Assembly (NCBI RefSeq): GCF_005519465.1
Contig: NZ_CP027858.1
Coordinates: 4,464,001-4,528,000 of the forward strand
Reading direction: 5' to 3'
DNA from: Streptomyces clavuligerus
GTDB taxonomy: Bacteria; Actinomycetota; Actinomycetes; Streptomycetales; Streptomycetaceae
Length of the DNA stretch: 64,000 bases
The position numbers and the translations under genes are program-made. This document shows, one piece after another, positions 8,772 through 17,611 of the stretch; the first letter of the stretch is position 1; each line of letters starts with the position of its first letter. A model generated the notes under the pieces. The model did not search any database, was not told the DNA's origin, and saw only the letters and a list, made by a program, of their open reading frames with translations.

Positions 8772-11578
8772 GCGGGAACGCACCGGTCGACCCGGCGGAG
8801 ATCCCCGTCTTCACCGGCGACCTCGCCGCGCTGGACGGCCAGGTGAAGGCGCTCGCGGGCCACGGCACGAAGGTGGTCGACGCGGCGGACGACGTCCACA
8901 CGTCCTTCGGTGGGCTCTCGGCGTTCTACCGGGCCCCGGAGGCGGAACAGCTCTTCGCGACGACCCAGCCGGTGACGGCCACCGCCGGGCGGATCAGCTC
9001 GGACACCTGCGTGCTCGCGGGCGCGCTCGGTACGTACGCGAACGAGGTCCGCCCGCTGATCGCCCGCTTCGAGGTGCTGCGCGCCGAGGCCGTGTCGTTC
9101 CGGGAGCAGATCAAGGACGACGACAAGTGGCGCGAGGACGGCGACCTGATCGACGAGAACCTCGGCCGCCGCAATGAGGTCGCCGAGGTCTGGGCCCGGT
9201 TCCAGGAGGCGGAGCGGACCGCCCACGCCACGATCGTCGCGCTGGTGGGCGGCAAGCCCCTGCGGCTCAACGACGGGTCCAACGCGGCCGACATGTACGG
9301 GTACGACGCCGAGGCGATGAAGGCGTCGAAGTCGCTCCCGTGGGGCGACGCGGTCGCGGAGTCGACACCGTGGTGGCAGGTGTGGGAGCACGCCGCCGAC
9401 TTCGTCACGGGCTTCGTCATCGACGGGGTCTGGGCGACGGCCAAGGGCCTGAGCGTCCTGGTCGGCTTCGAGGGCCTGGACGCGGCGGGGCAGGCGTGGA
9501 AGGGGCTGGCGCAGCTCGCGACCGGTGTGGTGGTGACGGTGGTCGCGGGGCCGTCGTTCTGGACGGCGAAGGACGAGGACCTGCCGTCCTGGCTGCGGGA
9601 CTCGCGGACCGCGATGAAGGAGACGGGCAAGGCGCTCGTCGCGTGGGACCAGTGGGACACCAACCCCTCGCGGGCGGCGGGCGCGGTGACCTTCAACGTG
9701 GTGACGACGATCTTCACCGGTGGCGCGGGCGCGGGAGTGGCCGGGGCGGGCAAGGCGGGCGCGTCGGCGAAGGTGCTGTCGGCGCTGGGGAAGACCGGGC
9801 GGGCGGTCGACCCGACGACCTATCTCTTCAAGGGGGTGGGCGCGGGGTTCTCCAAGGCCGGTGAGGTGATGGCGGGCCTGAGGAACCTGGGGCGGATCGA
9901 GATCCCCCGGATCTCCGACGGCGCCTACAGCGTCCCCGAGGGCACGCTCCGGCTCCCGGACGGCACCCTCCGCCTCCCGGAGGGCGCGGACCTCCCCCCG
10001 GGAGCCACCCGCACCCCCGAGGGCACGGTGCGCCTCCCGGAGGGCACGGTCGTCCTCCCCCCGGGCACCGCGAAGCTCCCCTTCGAGGACGGCCCGGTGC
10101 GCTACATCGACCAGGACGGCAACCTCTACAAGGAGGACGGCACCCTCCACCAGCGCGCCACCGACGCCCCCAGCGAGACCGCCCCGACCACCACCACCCC
10201 GTCCCCCCTCCGCGAACCGGCCCTGGTCGGCGCTTCCGTCCGCACGGCGGACGACCCCATCCGCCTCGGCTCGGACCTCGGCGACCCGGTGGTCCCGAAC
10301 CTGTCCGCGACGCTGGGCGACGGGGTGAACGGGACGCCGGGGGGTGTCGCGGACCACCTCCCGGGCGGAACGGTGAACAACCCGCCCCTGGCGTCCCTCG
10401 GCGACAACGTCTCCGGTGGCGCGGCGGACAACGTTCCGTCGAACACGGTCGACAACACGGGGACCGGGAGCCGGGGCGGTACGTCCGACGGCGCCCCCGG
10501 CGGTGGCGGCGCGGTCAACAGCACTCCGGACACCACGCCCGCGGGCGGTGGCGGTTCCACGGCGGACGATGTGACCTCCGGCGGTGGTCGTGGCGGCGAC
10601 GGCTCTCCGGGCGGCTCGGGGGGCGACGACGGCCCGCCCAATCCGCTGGAACGCCCCAGCTACATGCGGGACGGCAAGAATCCGTATGGCCCTCCCGGGA
10701 GCCTGACGCTGGAGCAGATCGAGCGCATCCAGGTGTACCGGGCGAACACCGAACCCGGGTACTTCGAGGAGTTCTACAAGAAGAACGGCGACCGTCGGCT
10801 GCTCTCCAGAACGGACGCGAGTGAGCTCGCGCCGCCGCAGCTCACCCGCTCCGGTCCGAATGAGCCCTGGGTTCGTGCCAAGGACGCTCCAGATCCTCCC
10901 CCTCCCAGTTATCTCGAACCCGACTACATCAGCCGCGGCCGGGATACGGTCACCGACCAGAAGCGCCTTGAGGGTCTGGATGAGGCTGCCCGGAAGCGCT
11001 ATATGGCGATTGAGTTCGACAACATCGTAAAGTATTACAAGGACGCGGCCGGGGAAGTCCATGGCGTCGTCAAGAGCGAAGAATCCGCAGCGCTCCTGAA
11101 GGACGGGGAGATTCTCTACAAGGAATCCCATACCGCCATGGGTAAGGAAGCCGGACAGTTCGGTGAATACGTCGCGGAGCATCACTACATACCCGAGAAC
11201 CACCCCGGTGCGGTCAAGGAGACCCTGCACGGCCCGAAGAACGGAAATCACCAGTTCGATCAGGTCTGGCGGCTGCCTGATGGAAAATATGTAGTGGTCG
11301 AGGCGAAGAGCAGTGTCGATACACGGCTGGGCGCCCGGAACCTGCCGGACGGCCGCCGGGTCTCCCAGGGCACCCGGGAATACTTTGAGGACATCATCCG
11401 GGTGATGCGGCGACGCGGCAAGGATATCGATAGCGAAAGGCTGCTCGCCGACGCGCTGGAGGATGCGCTCGCTCGGGGAAACCTTGAGTATGCAGTTGTC
11501 AAGGGAGAGCCCAAATCACCCCAGTACACTGGCTACAGGTACCAGCGCTTTGACATCAGCAAGAGGAGTCTTCCGTGA
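8768..11578 (+). CDS. ESX-exported polymorphic toxin with C-terminal PD-(D/E)XK-like nuclease domain
   Basis: A 936-residue effector, GTG start after a GGAGGT site and coupled to the upstream small protein. Residues 1-190 are helical and WXG/EspB-like. About 209-235 and 304-345 are hydrophobic, Gly/Ala-rich segments. About 387-441 is a repeated P-E-G-T-L-R-L / P-P-G-T motif. About 461-621 is a Thr/Gly/Asp-rich linker. The C-terminal 300 residues are globular, with D831, then E845-A-K847 (D-x13-EAK) in a strand-turn-strand context, the signature of restriction-endonuclease-fold toxins. The nearest neighbour downstream is an Imm49-type immunity gene starting inside its stop codon. Base composition falls in the toxin part, as expected for exchangeable toxin tips. 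Nuclease activity is inferred from the motif. Confidence 0.8.
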   Translation: MSGNAPVDPAEIPVFTGDLAALDGQVKALAGHGTKVVDAADDVHTSFGGLSAFYRAPEAEQLFATTQPVTATAGRISSDTCVLAGALGTYANEVRPLIARFEVLRAEAVSFREQIKDDDKWREDGDLIDENLGRRNEVAEVWARFQEAERTAHATIVALVGGKPLRLNDGSNAADMYGYDAEAMKASKSLPWGDAVAESTPWWQVWEHAADFVTGFVIDGVWATAKGLSVLVGFEGLDAAGQAWKGLAQLATGVVVTVVAGPSFWTAKDEDLPSWLRDSRTAMKETGKALVAWDQWDTNPSRAAGAVTFNVVTTIFTGGAGAGVAGAGKAGASAKVLSALGKTGRAVDPTTYLFKGVGAGFSKAGEVMAGLRNLGRIEIPRISDGAYSVPEGTLRLPDGTLRLPEGADLPPGATRTPEGTVRLPEGTVVLPPGTAKLPFEDGPVRYIDQDGNLYKEDGTLHQRATDAPSETAPTTTTPSPLREPALVGASVRTADDPIRLGSDLGDPVVPNLSATLGDGVNGTPGGVADHLPGGTVNNPPLASLGDNVSGGAADNVPSNTVDNTGTGSRGGTSDGAPGGGGAVNSTPDTTPAGGGGSTADDVTSGGGRGGDGSPGGSGGDDGPPNPLERPSYMRDGKNPYGPPGSLTLEQIERIQVYRANTEPGYFEEFYKKNGDRRLLSRTDASELAPPQLTRSGPNEPWVRAKDAPDPPPPSYLEPDYISRGRDTVTDQKRLEGLDEAARKRYMAIEFDNIVKYYKDAAGEVHGVVKSEESAALLKDGEILYKESHTAMGKEAGQFGEYVAEHHYIPENHPGAVKETLHGPKNGNHQFDQVWRLPDGKYVVVEAKSSVDTRLGARNLPDGRRVSQGTREYFEDIIRVMRRRGKDIDSERLLADALEDALARGNLEYAVVKGEPKSPQYTGYRYQRFDISKRSLP

Positions 11579-12429
11579 CCGCCACCGTCAGCCGGCACTA
11601 CTCTCCTGGGCCCAAGGACGAGGAGTGGGCGGGCCATCTCGGTGACAGGGTGGCCAAGACGATCGGAGAGCTTGAGCGCTTTCCCCACATGATCGACTCG
11701 GTCTTCAATAACGCACTCCTCCACTTCGGCGCGCGCTGTGGTATCGATCCTGTGGCTGATCGTCTGGAGACCTGGGAAGCGGCGGTCAACGCCCTCCAGG
11801 TGGGCTCGGCGATGTTCGCCACCACGGCCGGTACCGAGGGCACGGTGCAGTGTGTGATCAATAGGGAGACGCGCACCCTTCCCCTGGAGGGCCCCGCCGG
11901 GTTCGCCGGCCTCGGGAACTGGCTGACCACGTTCTGGCTGGCCGTGGCGTGCCGGGACAAGAAGCGTATGACGGAGCTGTGCGAGATCCCGCTCGACCGT
12001 CTGAGCAGGCGCGGCTACGACGACTACGCGCTGCACTGGGTGGACACCCTCCAGACCTACTGGCTCCGACGTCCGGGGCTGGTGGAGAAGTTGACCCGGA
12101 CCATGGAGATGTCCGCGCCCGACGCCGTGACCGAGGCCCCGGTCGATCTGCTGCAAGAGGTGCTCTACCCGCCGATCAACCTCTTCTACCGATTTGTGAC
12201 CAATGATCCGGAGGGCTTCAACCAGGCCCTTGAGGAAGGGCTGGAGCTCCACAAGAGGTACTGGTCCGCGGACGAGGACCGGGAGGACGACCCCGCCGGG
12301 CATGTCGCGCTCGGCCTGCTGGCGGTGACCTGCTTCGCCTACGACGGCGGGATTCCGATCGAGGTCGAGTCCGGCTACCTCCCGCGCCACTTGATCACCC
12401 GTGACTGGGTCGGTGAGTTCCCGACCTGA
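11575..12429 (+). CDS. Imm49-family immunity protein
   Basis: A 284-residue cytoplasmic protein I recognise as Imm49. It has the hallmark order WEAAVNALQVGSAMF, GNWLTTFWLAVACRD, YALHWVDTLQTYW, then LYPPINLFYRF and the C-terminal IEVESGYLPRHLI. It starts with GTG overlapping the stop of the toxin gene (GTGA), the tight arrangement typical of toxin/immunity pairs, and should protect the producer and its kin from the nuclease domain. GC content is a little below that of the flanking genes. Direct binding to this toxin is inferred from position. Confidence 0.88.
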   Translation: MTATVSRHYSPGPKDEEWAGHLGDRVAKTIGELERFPHMIDSVFNNALLHFGARCGIDPVADRLETWEAAVNALQVGSAMFATTAGTEGTVQCVINRETRTLPLEGPAGFAGLGNWLTTFWLAVACRDKKRMTELCEIPLDRLSRRGYDDYALHWVDTLQTYWLRRPGLVEKLTRTMEMSAPDAVTEAPVDLLQEVLYPPINLFYRFVTNDPEGFNQALEEGLELHKRYWSADEDREDDPAGHVALGLLAVTCFAYDGGIPIEVESGYLPRHLITRDWVGEFPT

Positions 12430-12576
12430 TCCCCGGGCCACCACCTCTGTCACCACCTCGTAACCGTTCCCCGGACCCGCTCAACCCCGTACAACCTTCC
12501 CGCCTCCCAGAGGTCAACGGAGACAGGCACGCCACCCCGGCGCGCCCGCACAGCACCTCAGGGGACGGGAACCTTC

Positions 12577-13527
12577 ATGACTCACCACCGAATAGCCGCG
12601 CGCCGCGCCGCCCTCGTGGCGGGTGTCGCGGCGGCAGTGCTCGTGCCGGGCGCTGTCGTGGCGCCCGGGGCGGTGGCCGCGGCGGCGCCGCAGGTCGTCT
12701 GCACGTCGAAGAAGGCCGGGCTGGCGGACCGGCTGAAGCGGGACATCACCGCCGCGCTCAAGGGCCGCGCCGGGACCATCGCGGTACAGGTCGACGACAA
12801 GGCCACCGGCACCGTCTGCTCGCTGCGGGCGGCGACGAGGTTCGACTCGGCCAGCGTCGTCAAGGTCACCGTGCTCGGCGCGCTGCTGCTGGACGCGCAG
12901 CAGCAGAAGCGGAACCTCACCTCCCGCGAGCAGACCCTCGCCAAGGCGATGATCACCAAGTCGGACAACGCCTCCACCTCCACCCTGTGGCGGCAGCTCG
13001 GCCTGACCAAGATCAAGCGCTTCCTCGGCGGCGCCGGGATGACCCAGACCGTCCCCGGCGCGGACGGCTACTGGGGGCTCACCCAGATAACCGTCCGTGA
13101 CCAGCAGCGCCTCCTGGAGCGGCTGACCACCCGGAACACCCTGCTCACCGACGCCTCCCGCACCTACGCCCTCAAGCTCATGGGCCAGGTCGTCAGCGAC
13201 CAGCGCTGGGGCACCCCCGCGGGCGCGCCCTCCACCGTCACCGTGCAGGTCAAGAACGGCTGGCTGGAACGGAAGACCCACGGCTGGCGGGTGCACAGCG
13301 TCGGCGCGTTCACCAAGAAGGGCGACGACTACCAGATCTCCGTCCTCACCCACGGCAACCGGACCCAGCGGGACGGGATCAACAGCATCCAGGCCGTCTC
13401 CCGCGCCATCCACAAGGCCCTCGCCCCGACGGCGCGCACCACGTTCGTGCCGCCCGCCGTGGCCCGCGAGTCCGTACCGGCCACCCCCGAGCGGGCCGCG
13501 CGGGACCTGGTCGTCGCCCCGCGCTGA
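12577..13527 (+). CDS. Secreted class A beta-lactamase-fold serine hydrolase
   Basis: A 316-residue exported protein with a signal peptide (residues 1-36, Ala-rich, ending near AAAAP). The penicillin-binding/beta-lactamase triad is visible: S93-V-V-K96, S129-D130-N131 and K226-N-G in place of KTG. No clear E166-type omega-loop signature of true class A beta-lactamases was found, so it is more likely a PBP-like or esterase-type hydrolase than a resistance enzyme. The C-terminal 35 residues are a Pro/Arg-rich tail. It appears monocistronic: a hairpin followed by T residues lies just after the stop. Confidence 0.85.
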   Translation: MTHHRIAARRAALVAGVAAAVLVPGAVVAPGAVAAAAPQVVCTSKKAGLADRLKRDITAALKGRAGTIAVQVDDKATGTVCSLRAATRFDSASVVKVTVLGALLLDAQQQKRNLTSREQTLAKAMITKSDNASTSTLWRQLGLTKIKRFLGGAGMTQTVPGADGYWGLTQITVRDQQRLLERLTTRNTLLTDASRTYALKLMGQVVSDQRWGTPAGAPSTVTVQVKNGWLERKTHGWRVHSVGAFTKKGDDYQISVLTHGNRTQRDGINSIQAVSRAIHKALAPTARTTFVPPAVARESVPATPERAARDLVVAPR

Positions 13528-13529
13528 CC

Positions 13530-13544
13530 CGCCGCACAGCGGCG
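13530..13544 (+). terminator. Short rho-independent terminator
   Basis: CGCCGC and GCGGCG form a 6-bp stem around an ACA loop, followed by TTT, beginning three bases after the serine hydrolase stop. Confidence 0.55.
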
Positions 13545-13632
13545 TTTCATGACAGCGGGATGAAATCGACCGACCGCGGCGTTGGTGTCTTCCGGCGGAT
13601 TACGGCGGAACGATGGACCGGGAGGCACCGAC

Positions 13633-16600
13633 GTGGCGGCGGCCAGCGCAGCGACAGGAGAGCGACAGCCAGCGGCACAGGAACGAGCGACCGGGGCGGA
13701 CGGCTGGGCCCGGCGGCTGTGGGGGTACGCCTGGCACTACCGGCGCAATGTCCTCCTCGCCCTCGGCTCCTCCCTCGCCGGGATGGCCGTCATGGCCCTC
13801 ATCCCCCTGATCACCAAGGTGATCGTCGACGATGTCATCGGCGACCGCACCCGCTCCCTCACCGTCTGGACCGGCCTCCTCATAGCCGCCGCGGTCGTCG
13901 TCTACGTCATGACGTACATACGCCGCTACTACGGCGGCCGGCTCGCCCTCGACGTCCAGCACGATCTGCGGACCGGGATGTACGACACCGTCACCCGCCT
14001 CGACGGACGGCGGCAGGACGAACTCTCCACCGGACAGGTCGTCGGCCGCGCCACCAGCGACCTCCAGCTCATCCAGGGCCTGCTGTTCATGCTCCCGATG
14101 ACGATCGGGAACGCCCTCCTCTTCCTCGTCTCCGTCGCGGTCATGGCCTGGCTCTCGCTGCCGCTCACCCTGATCGCGCTCGCCGTCGGCCCCGCCCTGT
14201 GGTGGATCGCCCGCCGCAGCCGCACCCGGCTCCACCCCGCCACCTGGTACGCCCAGAGCCAGGCCGCCGCCGTCGCCGGGGTCGTGGACGGCGCCGTCTC
14301 CGGCGTCCGCGTGGTCAAGGGCTTCGGCCAGGAGGAGCAGGAGGCCGCCAAACTGCGCGCGGTCGGCCGCAGACTCTTCGCCGGACGGCTGCGCACCGTC
14401 AAGCTGAACAGCCGCTACACCCCCGCCCTCCAAGCCGTTCCCGCGCTCGGCCAGGTCGCCATGCTGGCCGTCGGCGGCTGGCTCGCCACCCGCGGCCAGA
14501 TCACCCTCGGGACCTTCGTCGCCTTCTCCGCGTATCTCGCCCAGCTCATCGGCCCGGTCCGGATGCTCGCCCTCGTCCTCACCGTCGGCCAGCAGGCCCG
14601 CGCCGGAGCCGAACGCGTCCTGGAGCTGATCGACACCGAGCCCACCCTGCGCGACGGCACCAGGGAACTGCCCGCCGACGCCCCCGCCACCGTCGAGTTC
14701 GACGACGTCACCTTCGGCTACGACCCCGGGCGGCCCGTGCTCGACGGCTTCTCGCTGGAGATCCGCGAGGGCGAGACGGTCGCCGTCGTCGGCGCCTCCG
14801 GCAGCGGCAAGTCCACCGTCTCGCTGCTGCTGCCCCGCTTCTACGACGTCACCTCGGGCGCCGTCCTCGTCGGCGGCCACGATGTGCGCGAGCTGACGAC
14901 GGCCTCGCTGCGCTCCGCGATCGGCCTCGTCCCCGAGGACAGCTTCCTCTTCTCCGACACCGTCCGCGCCAATATCGTCTACGGCAGGCCGGACGCCACC
15001 GACGCGGAGATCGAGGCCGCCGTCCGCGCCGCTCAGGCGGATCGTTTCATCGATGAGCTGCCCCGCGGGTACGACACCGAGGTCGGCGAACACGGCCTCA
15101 CCCTCTCCGGCGGCCAGCGCCAGCGGATCGCCCTCGCCCGCGCGATCCTCGCGAACCCCCGGCTCCTCCTCCTCGACGACGCCACATCGGCCGTCGACGC
15201 CCGGGTCGAGCACGAGATCCACGAGGCGTTGCGCTCGGTGATGGCGGGCCGCACCACGCTGCTGATCGCCCACCGCCGCTCCACCCTGAACCTCGCGGAC
15301 CGGATCGCCGTCCTCGACGGCGGACGCCTCGCCGACATCGGCACCCACGAGGAACTCACCGCCCGATCGCCCCTCTACCGCAGGCTGCTGACCGACCCCG
15401 AGGAGCTGGGCGGCGTCTCCCCGGGCCACATCCCGCCCGGCCCGGCCGCCCCGGCCGAGGACGAGGGCCGGACCGTACGGGCCGAACTCGACGCCGAGTT
15501 CGACGCCGAACGCGGGATCACCCCCCGGCTGTGGGTCCGGGAGGACACGGTTTCGGCCAACGAGTCCGTCGCCCCCGGCGCGACCCCCGAACTCCTCGCC
15601 CAGGTCGCCGCCCTGCCGCCCGCCGACGACACCCCCGACATCGACGAGGACCGCGCCACCCGCGCCGACGGCCCACCCGCCGGACACCCCGGGCGCCGGA
15701 GCCGGGGGCTGCGGCTGCTGCTGCGCGGCTTCGGTCTCCCGCTGCTCCTCAGCCTGCTGCTGGTCGCCGTCGACGCGGGCATGGGGCTGCTGCTGCCGGT
15801 CCTGATCCGGCACGGCATCGACCAGGGCGTGGAACAGGCGGCGCTCGCCGCCGTCTGGGTGGCCTCCGGTCTCGCGCTGCTGACCGTGGCCGTCCAGTGG
15901 ATCGCCCAGACCGGCGAGATCCGGATGACCGGCCGTACCGGTGAACGGGTGCTGTACTCCGTCCGGCTGCGGATCTTCGCCCAGCTCCAGCGGCTGGGGC
16001 TCGACTACTACGAGCGCGAGCTGACCGGCCGGATCATGACGCGGATGACGACCGACGTCGACGCGCTCTCGACATTCCTCCAGACCGGCCTGGTCACCGC
16101 GTTCGTCTCGGTGGTGACCTTCTTCGGCATCCTGGTCGCCCTGATCGTGATCGACGCCTCGCTGGCGCTCGTGGTCTTCGCGACCCTGCCGGTGCTGATC
16201 GTGGGCACGTACTACTTCCGCAGGCAGAGCGTGAAGGCGTACGAACTGGCCCGCGACCGTGTCAGCACCGTCAACTCCGACCTCCAGGAGACCGTCTCCG
16301 GGCTGCGGGTCGTCCAGGCGTTCGGCCGGGAGGAGACGGGCCGGGAGCGCTACCGGGCGGGCAGCGACAGCTACCGCCGCGCCAGGGTGCGCGGCCAGTG
16401 GCTGATTTCCATCTACTTCCCCTTCGTGCAGCTCCTGTCGACGGTGGCCGCAGCCGCCGTCCTGGTCGTGGGCGCCCACCGGATCGAGGCGGGCACCCTC
16501 ACCACCGGCGCCCTCGTCGCCTATCTCCTCTACATCGAGCTGTTCTTCGCCCCCGTGCAGCAGCTCTCCCAGGTCTTCGACGGCTATCAGCAGGCCGCTG

Positions 16601-17460
16601 TCTCCGTCCGCCGTATCCAGGAGCTGCTGGAGGAACGTCCCTCCACGGTCCCGGCCCCCCGCCCCGCCCGGGTCCGCGCGCTCAAGGGCGACATCGCCTT
16701 CGAGGGCGTGGACTTCTCCTACGGGGACGAGGAGGAGGCGCTCAGCGGGATCGAGCTGCGGATACCGGCCGGACAGACCGTCGCGTTCGTCGGCGAGACC
16801 GGCGCGGGCAAGTCCACGCTGGTCAAGCTGGTGGCACGGTTCTACGACCCGACGGGCGGCCGGGTCACCGCCGACGGCGCGGATCTGCGCGAGCTGGATC
16901 TGACCGCCTACCGGCACCGGCTCGGCGTCGTCCCGCAGGAGGCGTATCTCTTCCCGGGGACGGTCCGGGACGCCATCGCCTACGGCCGCCCCGGCGCGAG
17001 CGACGCCGAGGTGGAGGCCGCCGCCCGCGCGGTCGGCGCCCATGACATGATCGCCACCCTCGACAGCGGCTATCTGCATGAGGTGGCGGAGCGCGGACGC
17101 AACCTCTCCGCCGGACAGCGGCAGTTGATCGCCCTGGCCCGCGCCGAACTGGTGGACCCGGACATCCTGCTCCTCGACGAGGCGACCGCCGCCCTCGACC
17201 TGGCCACCGAGGCCCAGGTCAACCAGGCGACGGAGCGGCTGAGCGGTCGGCGCACCACACTGGTGGTGGCGCACCGGCTGACCACGGCCGCCCGCGCGGA
17301 CCGGGTGGTCGTCATGGCGGACGGCCGGGTCGCCGAGGACGGCACCCATGAGGAACTGCTCGCCAGGAAGGGCCGGTACGCCACGCTGTGGCACACCTTC
17401 ATCGGCTCCCACGGGCCCGGGGACCCGGGGCGCGAGGAAGCCGCCGCCGTCGCCCGCTGA
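13633..17460 (+). CDS. Fused double ABC exporter (TMD-NBD-TMD-NBD)
   Basis: A 1275-residue protein that joins both halves of an ABCB-type exporter. GTG 13633 was chosen for the GGGAGG site 8 nt upstream. TMD1 is followed by NBD1 with Walker A GASGSGKST at 387, signature LSGGQRQR and Walker B LLLLDDATS near 513. A charged Asp/Glu/Pro linker (about 600-685) leads to TMD2 and NBD2, with Walker A GETGAGKST at 1054, signature LSAGQRQ and LLLDEATAALD near 1178. NBD1 has Asp where the catalytic Glu belongs, and NBD2 has the changed signature. That is the asymmetry of heterodimeric exporters, where one ATP site hydrolyses slowly. The substrate is unknown; lipids, peptides or drugs are possible. Confidence 0.92.
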   Translation: MAAASAATGERQPAAQERATGADGWARRLWGYAWHYRRNVLLALGSSLAGMAVMALIPLITKVIVDDVIGDRTRSLTVWTGLLIAAAVVVYVMTYIRRYYGGRLALDVQHDLRTGMYDTVTRLDGRRQDELSTGQVVGRATSDLQLIQGLLFMLPMTIGNALLFLVSVAVMAWLSLPLTLIALAVGPALWWIARRSRTRLHPATWYAQSQAAAVAGVVDGAVSGVRVVKGFGQEEQEAAKLRAVGRRLFAGRLRTVKLNSRYTPALQAVPALGQVAMLAVGGWLATRGQITLGTFVAFSAYLAQLIGPVRMLALVLTVGQQARAGAERVLELIDTEPTLRDGTRELPADAPATVEFDDVTFGYDPGRPVLDGFSLEIREGETVAVVGASGSGKSTVSLLLPRFYDVTSGAVLVGGHDVRELTTASLRSAIGLVPEDSFLFSDTVRANIVYGRPDATDAEIEAAVRAAQADRFIDELPRGYDTEVGEHGLTLSGGQRQRIALARAILANPRLLLLDDATSAVDARVEHEIHEALRSVMAGRTTLLIAHRRSTLNLADRIAVLDGGRLADIGTHEELTARSPLYRRLLTDPEELGGVSPGHIPPGPAAPAEDEGRTVRAELDAEFDAERGITPRLWVREDTVSANESVAPGATPELLAQVAALPPADDTPDIDEDRATRADGPPAGHPGRRSRGLRLLLRGFGLPLLLSLLLVAVDAGMGLLLPVLIRHGIDQGVEQAALAAVWVASGLALLTVAVQWIAQTGEIRMTGRTGERVLYSVRLRIFAQLQRLGLDYYERELTGRIMTRMTTDVDALSTFLQTGLVTAFVSVVTFFGILVALIVIDASLALVVFATLPVLIVGTYYFRRQSVKAYELARDRVSTVNSDLQETVSGLRVVQAFGREETGRERYRAGSDSYRRARVRGQWLISIYFPFVQLLSTVAAAAVLVVGAHRIEAGTLTTGALVAYLLYIELFFAPVQQLSQVFDGYQQAAVSVRRIQELLEERPSTVPAPRPARVRALKGDIAFEGVDFSYGDEEEALSGIELRIPAGQTVAFVGETGAGKSTLVKLVARFYDPTGGRVTADGADLRELDLTAYRHRLGVVPQEAYLFPGTVRDAIAYGRPGASDAEVEAAARAVGAHDMIATLDSGYLHEVAERGRNLSAGQRQLIALARAELVDPDILLLDEATAALDLATEAQVNQATERLSGRRTTLVVAHRLTTAARADRVVVMADGRVAEDGTHEELLARKGRYATLWHTFIGSHGPGDPGREEAAAVAR

Positions 17461-17611
17461 GCACCCCGGAACGGGCCGGGACGGGCCGGGGCCGGGCCGG
17501 AGCCGGGCGGGGACAACGCCCCCGGCCCGGGCCCACCCGGCGGGCCCGGCCGCTGTCCGGGCCGCCGCCCGGTGCCCTGGTCCCGGCCCCACCCGGCAGC
17601 CGCCCGCCGGC

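Noticed and set aside
8408..11251. 947-codon minus-strand open frame
   Set aside because: Antisense shadow of the effector gene; arginine- and glycine-rich with no recognisable motif.
12577..13527. True antibiotic-inactivating beta-lactamase
   Set aside because: SxxK and SDN are present, but KNG replaces KTG and no E166-type motif was found, so resistance cannot be claimed.
13600..17592. 1330-codon minus-strand open frame
   Set aside because: Antisense shadow of the fused ABC exporter, which has clear motifs on the other strand.
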